Shown here piece after piece: positions 53,011 to 64,000 of a stretch of DNA of 64,000 nucleotides. The stretch's first letter is position 1. Every line of letters begins with the position of its first letter. The notes beneath the pieces are model-generated. The model had not been told where the DNA came from, searched no databases, and saw only the letters and a list, made by a program, of their open reading frames with translations. Source of the stretch: Perkinsus olseni (lineage: Eukaryota; Perkinsozoa; Perkinsida; Perkinsidae); the NCBI GenBank assembly GCA_013115135.1, contig JABANP010000165.1:37827-101826 (forward strand). Direction: 5' to 3'. The translations under genes were made by a program, and so were the position numbers.

Positions 53011-56000
53011 CTTCAAAGTCTTACCAAAGAAGGAAGAGGACAAACAATCACCACCGTTGCCCTGTGATGCGACAGACGTGGAGATGGTCGCCTCGCCAGC
53101 AGCCGTCGAGAGGTGAGCTGGGATCGGTCTAATATAATCACTGTCCATCCTCTGGGTGGTGATGTGACCGTTCTGGGCCTAATTTTTCGGCTTGAAAAGG
53201 AGCCTGTGTGAATGTAGCGGGCGAGTTGAGGAACCGACGGGCTGCCGTGAACAGCGCTAGCGTTGTCCTCAGCATCTCCTCGGCGACAACAAGTACTGCG
53301 CCGGTTAGGCGGGCTTCTCTTGTGAGCGAAGAGTTGACTCAAGTACAGACGGAGAGTCAGCCTGTTGGGAGGAGAAAACGTAGACTCACATACGTTGATG
53401 ACAACAGTGACGATGATTCTGACGTTGATGAATCGGAAGACGAAAAAGTATGCGCCAGTTTTGACACAATTGAGGGGCGATCTGATACTCAGGTGGTGCC
53501 TGTTAAGCGGCCGCGAGGCTCTCATTATAGAGAGCGCTAATTCCAGCATCGGCATTTGATGTCGAGTCGTATCATGATCTGACATATGGCACTGAGGCCT
53601 CCCCGGCAGTTCCCGATGGTAGGATAGGACGGAATGCAACCGCATCAAGAGGTCCTCCGGTCGTCGATTGATTTATGAGTGATCGATGATGACTCCCCAT
53701 GATCAGTGCTGCGGCCCCGACCGGACAATACGGTTACCCTGGCATTGAGGAGACCTTTGGAGAGCCCGAATGGTGATGATGATGAGGTCACTAGGGGAGG
53801 AGATCGAGGCCAAGGCTAGAGGTGAGATGCACAATGATATGCTCCTTCGAGAGCCCACCGCTCCGCCGTCAGGGTTGGCCCCTTACGCTGCAGCATGCCT
53901 TCGGGCGTACTACGAGACTAGGGACACGTACGCCACGCTCCCGATTGAACTATTGATGACGAAGTGCGAAAGAAATTATTTTCTTTTCTGAGGGTACTCG
54001 TACCCGAGCTGGATGCATCCGGACAAGCTTGCCGACGCTAAGGGCCGTAGACCAGACCACCCGGACTACGATCAGTCCACCATGAGAGTGCCTGATCTCA
54101 GAGGTCAGACCGCGTCACTTTAATCGCCAAATGAGATCCTTCTCGTGCAAGAGAGTTCCGCGATGAACCGTACTGTAAATGCGTTGGAGATGTCATTTAT
54201 CATGAAGCATCATCCCGAAGAGAATTGCCATTTTCATATCGAACTCGCACGTACAGTAGTCGTTAGCTGCTGAGCTCGCGTGTCGTTTTCGGCGCTGGAA
54301 GGTTTTGCTCGTTGTAGACTCGGCGAGCCGGAAGAAGGAGGAGGGCCACTGCACGCCAATGCTCTTGCAGTACTGGGAGGTGAAGGCGAAGCACTTTGAC
54401 GAGATCACCTTGTTCAAAGTGGGCAAGTTCTACGAGATCTTCTACTACGACGCGGTCTTCGCTCAAGCCGCCTGCAACTTGCGTTGGATGGGGAATAATA
54501 AAAAGCCACATGTTGGCTTCCCGGAGGTGAGCGTTCGTGTGATTTGGCTCTCCGTGATGGGCGGTGACAAGAAATATAGCGGGACCGTTCCGAGAGTCCG
54601 CGGTGGATCCTCCCACAGATCGAGCGAATGCCGCCTCTTCAAGATACCATCTTTTCACCAATTCTCGAGTGGTCCGTAGGAGTAGTATTTGCCGCAGGTG
54701 TCGTTGTACGAGTACAGCAGCATACTCGTTAATGCGGGATACCGTACAGTGGTGGTCGAGCAGGTTGAGAGGGTGGGGGAGATGAACAAAGGCCAGGGAA
54801 GGAAGAGCGATGCCGTGGTGAAGAGAGAGGCCTGCCAGGTGGGCTGCTGGATGGCATCGTTGCGTTTCTAGCATCACTCCATGATACTAGCCTGTCGAAG
54901 GAGTGAGCTTAAAAGGAAGTTGACTCGTCAAAAAGTGCTGATCATCCAACCGTCCCCGATCGACACCGATCAGTAGATGCATCCCAGGATCCTGGGATGG
55001 CCTCATCGTCGTATGATGAGTCCTGCTCACTTAAGGATGGTCTCTGTCGTGTGGAACCATTCGCACTGCGATTGCTTGTCCAGGCCCACTCCGCGGGGAC
55101 GTTGACGCATGAGGTGATGCTGAAGAAGTCGCCGTCCCCAGCTCAGCCCAACTACCTCATGGCTCTGTGGTTCGGTGACGCTTCCGCCCATCCTGGTACG
55201 TCGTCGACCACCCTCTCGAGATGGTTGAGCCCTCTCCCTTCTGTCAGGCTCCTTGGGTGAGCGTCTGTCGTTCGGCTGCTGCGTGGTTGACTGTACAACC
55301 TCCACTTTCAAGTATGGCTGGTTCGAGGACAAGTCTGACCGTCAGCTCCTGCGGACGATTTTGATAACCCTGCAACCGAGGGAGCTGCTGGCCGATAAAA
55401 GTAGGTCGTCTGCGGTCCTGTGAAGATTCTTGAGGCTCTGTAGGCCGCTGGTTTCAGTACAGCGATAATTGAGTAGAGGGAGAAGTTGATCGTCTGTTTA
55501 CTGAGGGAGAAGTTGACTAGACCGGGACGACGCTGTCCTTTTAAAGGGAGAATGAGCGTTTTAATGCTTCGTGTTGTGCATCTCCGCGTGATGTTGTTCC
55601 TGGAGGGCCCGTCCGGTTCCCGGTCCAGTCCTGTGAAGATTCTCCAGGCCCTGTAGGGCGCCTATCCTTGACTAAGGCTCTAAGTATGGCGATAGTTGGG
55701 TAGAGGGTGAGGTTCATCGTCTGTTACGCAAACTTTTTTGACTGAGCGAGAAATTAACTAGTTTTGGGGGATTGAGTCTTTTAATGTTTTATGTTTGCCT
55801 TCTCACTCGCCTTGGCGGTGTCGAGTGGCCCATGCTCAGAATCCATACCAACAGCGGTGCATCGCCTCGTGCAGAGTCTCGCGGTTCCACCAACTGTCAC
55901 GCAGTGGCAGCACTGGGACGCCGACACGGATCTTAGCTCGAAGCACGGCAATGTGAGAGAGATGTACTGCTTTGTGGTGAGCATCCTTTCGTCAGGAGGA

Positions 56001-59000
56001 TGAACCGCTGCCCGTCCAAAGAGCGTGCGGTGCCGTCCTGGCCTATCTGCGGCAGGCGATGCTTTACGAAGCGGTAAGGCACGGAGAGCGTCCTTGTCCG
56101 CGGCGTTCTCAGGGGTCGCGCTCGGTTATAATCGGTTCTGCTCTACTGTCCTCTTGCGCCACCGAATTCAGGTGACGTCCTTCGCCACTTGGGAGAGGCT
56201 GAGTACATCTGATGCGGGCAGTGCTGGTTTGATACTCGACGCCAATGCTTTGGAGCAGCTCGAGGTCCTTCGGAGTGAGTTGCTGTCCATGCCTCTGACG
56301 GAGGCTTGGGGTATCTTCTCTCCTGTAGATACCGATGGTAAGTTGGAAGGCTCCTTGCTGGACCACCTAGACCACACTGTGACTCCTTTCGGCAAGCGCA
56401 TGCTGCGGCAATGGGTGTGTTGTCCGATGAGAAAGAGGGTGGACATCGATAGAAGACTTGATGTTGTGGACTGGCTCCTGGAGAGAGGGGAACTAGTCTC
56501 GTAAGCTGGGACTTCGAACAATCCGGCTATCCACCGCAGGATCTCGACGTAGATATGACCACTTCATCTGGGACTAATGGTGGTTTTTTTGTTGCCTCAG
56601 CCTCGCATGTTGCACATTTTCATTTCCGTTTGAGTGTCGCTGCTGCCGCGTAGCATAGTGGCCTCAGTCTCGTGACTGTATTATAGAGATATTTTATATT
56701 ACTTTTATCGTAGGTTGCTATTCTTATCATAACTCTTTCCATACTTGTATTAGTCGTTTCCTCATCTTATACTCTCGCCAACTCTGATGTAAGCATTGAA
56801 GTTAGACTCAGCCGTACTTCGAATGCTGTCGTAATAGTCAACATAATAATACTTTCCTATTTTGATGTTGAATATATAAGATAGAGCGCATCCATGCTTC
56901 TCATCGCCTCTCTAAGTCGACCCATCGCAGCGTCTCGGCTTCAGCGAACTCCGCTCGAAGATGGGTAAACTGCCGGATATCGAGAGAAGACAGAATAGAG
57001 TGTTCGCCCTCGGCCTGCAGATGGAAAGGAAGGCCGTTCTCTACGGTGAAGTACTCCGTTGCTGAGCTTGAGAAACTCTTCCACTGCTTGCGTGGAAGGT
57101 GGAGTCGTCGCGTATAGCACAGTTCATGGAGCTGTTGGCCGCCCTGAAGGAGGCCGACGACAGCCTTGCTAAGGTAGGCCTAGTCTGCACGAAGGATGGT
57201 AGTTTTATGTGCTGACAGCATAGTGCTGTTTTTGGCTCTGGGAAGGTTCGCGATGGCGGCGACAAACTGCCGGCATTGCTGGATGAGCTCGTTCCCGTGG
57301 GGGAGCTCGGCCATGTCGATGGTATCCTGGATGAGCTAGGCAGCAGAGTACAGGGCAGTGAAGCTACAGGTTACTCTCCGTCTCCGGGTAAGCCCTAGCG
57401 GTGCGCCAGTGCGGACGCAGGCTTCTCTGTTTTACGCTCCAGAAGGGGATTTACTGGGTTGATTAGATTTGCAAGGGTGAAGTTGGAGAAGATTCGAATT
57501 CGGAGGGAAAATATGTGCATCACGCAAACTGATAGTCTCATAAAAATTTTCAATTTTCTCAGGAAATTTTGGAATCTGTACAGTCGTCGGGTTCCATCCT
57601 CAGGGTGCTATCCAGCCTACGACGAAGCCAGGTCGAAGATAGCGAGTATTAAGTCCGATCTACAAGAGGAACTGAAGAACATCTGCAATGAGCATCTTAA
57701 AGGATGCAAAATGCAAGAGGCTAAGTTCGTCAGCGTGAAGTACAGGTAGACCGGTCAGAAGCCTGGACGGTCCAATGCAAGCAGCCGACGGCGGTCAGGT
57801 ACGAAATCGAAGTTCCTGAGCGTTGTGCGCCGCGGAACTTGGAAGAGCATGGTCTTGAGGTCTCCAGTACGAGGAAGGGCTTCGTCAGGCTTCTGTCGCG
57901 GGAGGTGGGCATGCACTGCGTAGTGGGTTGGAGAAGGTGCGCGCTGCTAGATACGCGAAATGACAGATGAGTTGGAGAAGACTGAGGAGCAGATGAAGGA
58001 CTGCCTCTACCCCTTCATGGCACAGCTTTTCAAGGACTTCCACAAGCACACCGTCCGGCTGCAGGATATGGTAGGTGGCACTCGTCTCGTCTTTCCTTCG
58101 CCGGCGAAATTTTGATGTTAGTCGATCATGGCGAAACTGATCGATGTTAGGTTCAGAGGCTGGCTACACTCGATTACCTGCTCGCGCTTTCGGAGGCTTC
58201 TGGGCCCGGAAGTGGGCCCATGTGCCGGCCGGAGATCCTCGACCCGGCAGACTTCCTGTTCCAATCCTAGACCTCCAAGACGGGCGCCATCCGGTACGGC
58301 AGATTGACTAGCAGGCCCGATACGTGACGCCCCTCATGCGGTGGTAGGTCCAGGAGGCTGTCTTAGCGCGATCAGGAGAGAGTTCGTGGCTAATACCGTG
58401 GAGATGGGCGTTCATGGTAGCCCGACCACGCTGCTGGTCACCGGTCCTAATATGGGCGGCAAAAGTGAGCCTGATGAGAACACTAAATGCTACTTAACTT
58501 GGAGCCATCTCGCCCTACATTACACTGATGAGCAACATTTGGGCTTCAAAGACTGACAAATGTCGAAGTGAAGTCGCTGGTTTGTTTCGCTTCTTATAGC
58601 TATCCCGTACTGCATAACGAGTATATAATAGGTATATGTACTTTCCTTTGTGGATTAGCTAGCAGGTACCGTCCTCCGTCTGAGTGCTACCGCTGTCATC
58701 ATTGCGCAGCTGGGGTGCCGAGTGCCGGCGTCATCGTAGGACGGGGCCAGCTGCCCCTCGGAACCGCACCTCGGCGGAGAGAGAATCAATGCGCTTTGAG
58801 GATTTTCCCCCGATCGTGTGGCAGTCTCAGTTTTTAGGTTCCGTTTGACACCAGTAGATCGCATCTTCACAAGAATCGGGGCCAGAGACTCGATCCTCGA
58901 AAATAAGAGCACCTTTTCTCATCGAGCTTGAGGAGACCGGAGCCGTCCTCCAACACGCCACGAAGGATTCCTTTGGCAGTCATCGATGAGCTTTGGTAGC

Positions 59001-59780
59001 GTCATCCAGTCCTTTTTCTGAAACTCGAATCGACTCCAGGCTGTCACTTCGGAATCATCGTTCTGGTGATGGCCCATATTAGCTTGTGTTCATCATATCT
59101 CGGCCATTGAGAAGACTGACCGCTTGTCACCTTGGATATAATACTATTTCTCAGGGCGTGGAACGTCTACCTTCGACGGTGCTGCCATCGCTCACGCCGT
59201 TCTTGAGAGGGTCTCTGAGCACATCGGCTGCCGTGCACCATTCGCCACTCACTATCATCAATTAGCCGAGGATGAAACACTCCCTCAATACTGGACTGTA
59301 AGGGCCTTCTGCTGTCCACACCTTTCAACCTGCATCAGCAGTCAGCGTCCGACCGTGCTCTGGTCTCGGCAGATACCATCAAGCATGCCTCGTGAACCCA
59401 ACCACCCGCGAAGTGACCTTCCTCTATAAGTTCACCAAGGGTCGTTGCCCGCAGAGCCATGCTACGCACGTAGCGAAGATCGCTGGATTACCTGAGGTCG
59501 GTTTAGGCCGGGAATTTCGGGGGCTCATCCTACCATGTTCGACGACGATGCTGAAAGATTGGCGATGCGTCGAGGGTGTTACGACCGTTCATAACGGTCC
59601 GTTATGGCTGCCGTCTAGGAGCTAGCGCTGTTGTCAGGTTATAGTGGAAGAAGCCAGGAGATGTCAGCAGTTTTCCACTCTGCTGTGAAGTCGTCGGCCG
59701 TCCCGTCTGATGACGAGGCCCTTGGCAACTTCTATGATTCTGTCAAGCACGTTGTAGCTTTTGATTTTCTGCTGTCTTAA
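52943..59780 (+). CDS. MSH6: DNA mismatch-repair protein MSH6, with apparent frameshifts
   Basis: MSH6 pairs with MSH2 as MutS-alpha. ATG 52943 opens an exon with a PCNA-binding PIP box (QSSLLSFF). An acidic linker follows ([16 protein letters not shown], about 53400). The mismatch-binding domain has [23 protein letters not shown] and RTVVVEQVE (54370-54770). The connector and core exons include [32 protein letters not shown] and RRLDVVDWL (56230-56490). The clamp is at 57600-58010. The ATPase has Walker [11 protein letters not shown] (58440, split by an intron before TVLRLS), [23 protein letters not shown] and [18 protein letters not shown] (59160), [11 protein letters not shown], and [15 protein letters not shown]. 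In the ATPase exons the reading frame jumps near 58260, near 58910 and near 58972 where homology is continuous. These may be sequencing errors, unseen introns, or real decay. The probable stop is at 59778-59780. Most introns are 40-300 nt. Confidence 0.8.
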
Positions 59781-62700
59781 CTTATTGTGTTGGTCGCGAG
59801 TGGAAGTGGCCAACTTATATTCCGATACTGAAGGCTGCTATGAGTCATAACCTATGATGCCTACAGTACGCACCATTTGAAGAGAGCGGTATATCTCAAC
59901 GCGAGAACTCCTTACTACTACGAGAACTAAGACGAATTACTTTCTCAAACTTTGAGCTCATACTCATGAACACAGCACTGAAAGGATATTACCGGAGTGA
60001 GACACCACGAAAACGTTTATTCGGACAGTACCAACTCGGACACTTTGGATATGCGACGTACGCGTCTCGCGAACGGTTCGCGAAAATCAAGCTCATATGG
60101 TGACCGGCTCCGGAAGCTCCATGCCATGGTGGGACATCCTGGCGGAAGTACCTTGTCCGTCTGAAGGCAGTGGAGTATCCAATACTTGAGGGCGTGCCAG
60201 CCTCACTTGCACGTTCCGCTTATACAACAAGTACGGCGATAAGCAGCCGTTCTCATGGATCTACTGATCAATCTCTACCCAAGCTTCACCTGCGAAGTTC
60301 AATTCGAAGTTGATTTCTATCGGTATGTGCCTGGTTCGGTTGGCACTGTACGAGCTTATTGGCGAGCGAAGTGCCAGTGTCTCAAGTGGTCATGTCCGAA
60401 TTGACCAGGCCGCCCAGCCGTTGTTGTCCGAGCTGCCACCGACTCCAGTTGGCAGTGTTGTAATCTGTGGTGTACGGATCATGCCTTGCATGAGTTGACC
60501 ACTGTCCGAATTGGCACTGCCCCAGCTGGGATACACCCCTTGCAGGGCTTTCTGACCTCGCGCACCGCTTTTCGATGTGGTTTAGCAACCTTTCCGGAGG
60601 TGGCTGTGGAGCACCGGTTGGTGACTTCCGCCACTACTTTCTGTCGCGTCCCTACTTGGCACCCGCATCGAAGAGGGTGGCTGCGGGAGTACCCTACCAT
60701 CTCTACAAGATTGTGACGGACTTGAAGCGCCGCAAGGCCTTCATTCATTTACGGCGTATTCACACGAGGAAAGCTGGAATGGCTCAGCTGACTTGCCGCT
60801 GGAGGTCATAAACCCTTCAGAGGTAGGAGACAGAGCGCAGGTGGAGCCGCGACACCTGTACGATAGTTTCTGACGTCACTTGACGATGTTACACGGTGTA
60901 GCCAATGCATCGAGAATAGCTTAGCCAAGTGGTTCACAGCTCACCACCCTGGTGCACCTTCTTCTACGAATTTGCTGGGCCGCGGAATGACTATCAAACT
61001 CACTACCGCCTGTAGCTGCGCTGTCCTATCACGGGCCAGGAGTGTACGTTCAAATGCTGGCTACGTACTGGGTGTGCAGCGCAAGCGCGGGGAGGATGCG
61101 ATGAGTAATCGCGAGCAGCGCAATAGCACAGCGGTAACGCTTCTGGGCTCATGCTTCGTGCGGACGGCAGTAGCGCGCCTCGTTGAAGGCGCAGCTCATA
61201 CCGAGAGACCGGATAGCCGAGTTTTCTCGGCCACCAGTTTGCAATACCGTCTCGAAATCTCGACGCCGTCGTCGGCGGCTAGTAGTGGCTCGCTAGCCCG
61301 CCGTGCCAGGAGGAGATAACAGCACCACGGCGGCATCCTTGCTCTTCAGGTTTACGACAGCCCTTGTCTTCCTTCAATGCGCTTCTGCCATCCCTCATGG
61401 TCGCTGCTACCCTCATGGGCCACCTTCGGCTATCCCCAAAGTCGATGCCTCGCCGAGAAAATCTTCAATTGCGCGGATGCCCTCCGACTTGCCCTCCTGG
61501 TTACCACTGTGGCTGCGAAAGACACGGCCGCTGCCGTGCGAATAAAAGTGTTATTCATCGTCACAGACGATCTATCAGGGATAGCTCGTATCCTCCCCAG
61601 TGACGGACGTGGCTAGAAACGTCGAGGCTGTTGTCCGACTCCTTTTCCTTTCTACGCCTCGCTAGCTGCCCTGCTCACCATTGGACAACCTGTCAGACGG
61701 CGCTGCTCTGATTTTTCCATAGTAGCTGCCCAACCGCTCTCCGATGGCGGAGAATGAGGCAACAGCTCTTGAGAGATGTTCTCCCTGCTGGATGTGAAAT
61801 ATCGTTGCTCATTGCGTAGTATTCACTTCCGTCGGAATAGTTTATATCGGCATCAATCATGTCGCCCGTAGTCCCGCTTCCAGGTGATGCGAAGTCCGCA
61901 ATGCGAAGCTTTTTGCTCGAGCCGAGCCATGGCCAACAGTCCCAACTTTCTACGTTTTAATCGGGTCGTCGACGGCCTGGACTACATTTGATGGCAGTGC
62001 TTCGAGGTTCCGCATTTCAAGCCTCCTCCATCGAGTTGGATAGTACTGCGTCTCAGTCCATCGAACAATATAATGAATCTCGTACCGCATCCAAGGCAGT
62101 GCATCGAGAAATCGATTGTACACATGGTACAGCATGGCAGCCTGGCTGCCCCTAAATGCCTCAGTGGGTCTCCATCAGAACTCTCTGATTCCAGAAGTTA
62201 GGGGCTCCGGAAGAGTTTGACCGCGAGTAACTGTACCGGCATTCAGTACCCAGGGTCTCGCCTCCTCAAGTTGAGAGTCTCAACAGATGGTCTCGCGGAT
62301 AGACACATCCCTGAGAATCATGGAGAGACTCCTCTCTCTCTCTGGCAGAATGACTAGTATTCACGTCCGTACTGGTATCCGCCAGTGAATCGCGGCTAGT
62401 CCCCTTTGCCACAGTCTCCCGGATGGAACCGTCGACGGTTCAACCGTGGTGAGAGTCTGCCGGCGGTGAAGCAACGCCCCGGCTATCCAGCCTCAGAACT
62501 TCGTGCGGTCCGATGGCCCAACTTGACTAGATACTCGATTAACCACTCGGCGAGCGTCGCGTTACGGATCGAGTATGCTCCCCTCGAAGTAAGCCGGAAG
62601 ACATGCCGGCGCCATAATGGCGCTGGCAGCGGGCCGTCACTGTCTCGCGGGTCGGGCTAATACAACGGAGTATGCATGCGTGTCAGCCAGGCGCAGCCGC

Positions 62701-64000
62701 TTTGCCTCTACAATCGCACTCACTTTGGTTTCCCACCTTCCACGGTTAATGTACAGTGCGGGGAGCTCCGATGCGCAGCCCTGCGAGTATGCAATGCATT
62801 TCCCTCTCCTAGCAGCTCCTTGTCTCGCCATGAGTTCGTACTCGGCCGCACGCATGAGCTCGGACGTTCTTCGCCACCAGTGATCGTATACGCGACGGAG
62901 AATTCACTCCTGGCGGGCTTCAACGTGAGTGGAAGCTGCAAGTCAATGCGAGCTCGCAGCGCTGATTGTCCCTACATCCGGATCCAGAGAGTGTACGCAC
63001 GTACGAAGCGACGGAGAAGTCGAGAATGAAACCTCTGACTATGAGGATTGGGATGGGGACACCGGAAGCACTCGTCGTACCCCAACCGCAACGTGCTGAG
63101 GGGGCTGCCCTCACGATAATATGTTGGAGAATGCGGATTTGCATCCACAGTGATCTCGCCTCGAACTCCCGCGGAGTCAGGCGGATGGCACCGACCAAAC
63201 GAGCTAGAGTCTGAGCCTGAGGATAGGGATTTCGGCAGGGGAACTTCTGGTCAGACAGAAGTTCCCCGCCGTCCCTATCTTCAGACAGAATCTGTCTTGT
63301 CACCGGAAGCTCGCCGCCAGAGATGCAGCAGCGAACACGAGGATATTCAGAGCTCTGAATTCTCTGCGACGGTGAAGTTGTGGAAAAAGGAGATGAGATC
63401 CCGATGTGAGAAACAGAGATAGATAGCTGCTGTGAGCGCTGCTCCCCGGGCTTCCTCACGCTAAAAAGGGCAATCTGCTTCAACCGCAATTCCGCCAATA
63501 ACCGGGAATACTCTAAGGCTTAGAGTCTAAGCAACAGAGCTTACTGCTACACCGGCACTGGCATGATCACGACGGTCCAGTCGAGATCTGGTGGTACGCC
63601 TTCGTGCTTCGTGCGTCCAATACGGTACTGGCATTACCCTCGCAATCGTGTGCATTCATCGTCATGTTATTGAAAGTAGGTTCCACGTAGCTTCACAATG
63701 ATCAGTCCCCCATTCTTTGAACTCCTGTCTCCAGAAGCGACAATAAGCTCGCGCTCTGTTGCTACCAGCCTCAGCCATTTGGGTACTCACGATAACAGCG
63801 GTCACAACATACTTGCTCTTCTCAGCCGCTGAAATTGTGACTATCGACAGCCCCCTGTCTTTTCAACGCGCTTCGCCATACTGATGTTCGCTGCTACCCT
63901 TTGTTGCCACCTTGAGTATCAAAGACGAGGCCGCGCAGGACACTCCCTAACTTTAAATTGGGCGGATGCACCCAGTGCCTTTACCAATGTTATTGCGATG
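59781..64000. other. 4.2-kb tail without a confident gene
   Basis: Possible short exons on the plus strand: 60590-60810 (PASKRVAAGVPYHLYKIVTD), 61303-61545 (a hydrophobic FTTALVFLQCASA) with, in a second frame, a Cys-rich CPPTCPPGYHCGCERHGRC, and 63000-63110 plus 63150-63422 (acidic SDGEVENETSDYEDWDGDTG, then NELESEPEDRDF). None has partners or recognisable homology. A second, decayed version of 61341-61460 appears at 63832-63960. Confidence 0.4.
63220..63297. repeat. Long hairpin and adjoining perfect palindrome
   Basis: GGGGAACTTCT and AGAAGTTCCCC pair around GGTCAGAC (63239-63267). The stem can be extended by GATAGGGA with TCCCTATC outside a small internal loop. AGACAGA-A-TCTGTCT follows directly at 63283-63297. 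Confidence 0.8.

Noticed and set aside
62920..63498. 192-codon minus-strand frame
   Set aside because: Opposite an acidic plus-strand frame and spanning the hairpin at 63220; no motif or support.

Overview
This is a stretch of protist nuclear genome. It has dense multi-exon genes with GT-AG introns, several of them only about 40-70 nt long, and compact unidirectional gene arrangement. Housekeeping proteins are divergent but recognisable, and there is a large share of degenerate lineage-specific repeats. A perkinsid alveolate (Perkinsus-like) fits best. That assignment is inference from gene style and from the unfamiliar secreted family; no rRNA or organellar marker is present to prove it.

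Layout. (1) 1-2693: the 3' half of a tyrosine-recombinase (DIRS/Ngaro-like) retrotransposon with RNase H, recombinase and a B1-A2-B2 set of split direct repeats. (2) 2.7-12.5 kb: an accessory zone with two apparently intact and two broken members of an unrecognised secreted protein family, three copies of a decayed dispersed repeat, a 12-bp minisatellite and clusters of short perfect hairpins. (3) 12.5-38.2 kb: a run of minus-strand genes. These are a TatD-type metal-dependent DNase, the U2 snRNP splicing factor SF3A1/PRP21, a YbaK/aa-tRNA-editing-domain protein, a MORN-repeat protein, and a very large membrane protein with cadherin-like beta-sandwich segments, many membrane spans and an EF-hand. 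(4) 38.6-43.9 kb, plus strand: an LSM14/Scd6-type mRNP protein (single exon) and FAD-dependent mitochondrial glycerol-3-phosphate dehydrogenase. (5) 43.9-52.9 kb: a second accessory zone with four more secreted-family copies on the minus strand (three broken), pieces of the 5' end of MSH6, a fold-back repeat and a 49-bp satellite. (6) 52.9-59.8 kb, plus strand: MSH6 mismatch-repair ATPase, with apparent frameshifts. (7) 59.8-64 kb: repeats and hairpins without a confident gene.

The core genes are unrelated housekeeping functions (DNA metabolism, splicing, mRNA storage, glycerol/FAD redox, mismatch repair) and do not form a pathway. The most interesting signals are: the expanded secreted family on both sides of the core; the GPD2 3' end/MSH6 5' end duplicated on both sides of an 8.9-kb block; pairs of introns in different places that share sequence (one pair carrying a tRNA T-arm-like motif); and hairpins with a constant AAC/GTT loop.

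Intron positions below were read by eye from frame, homology and GT/AG sites, and the large minus-strand membrane gene is only partly resolved.
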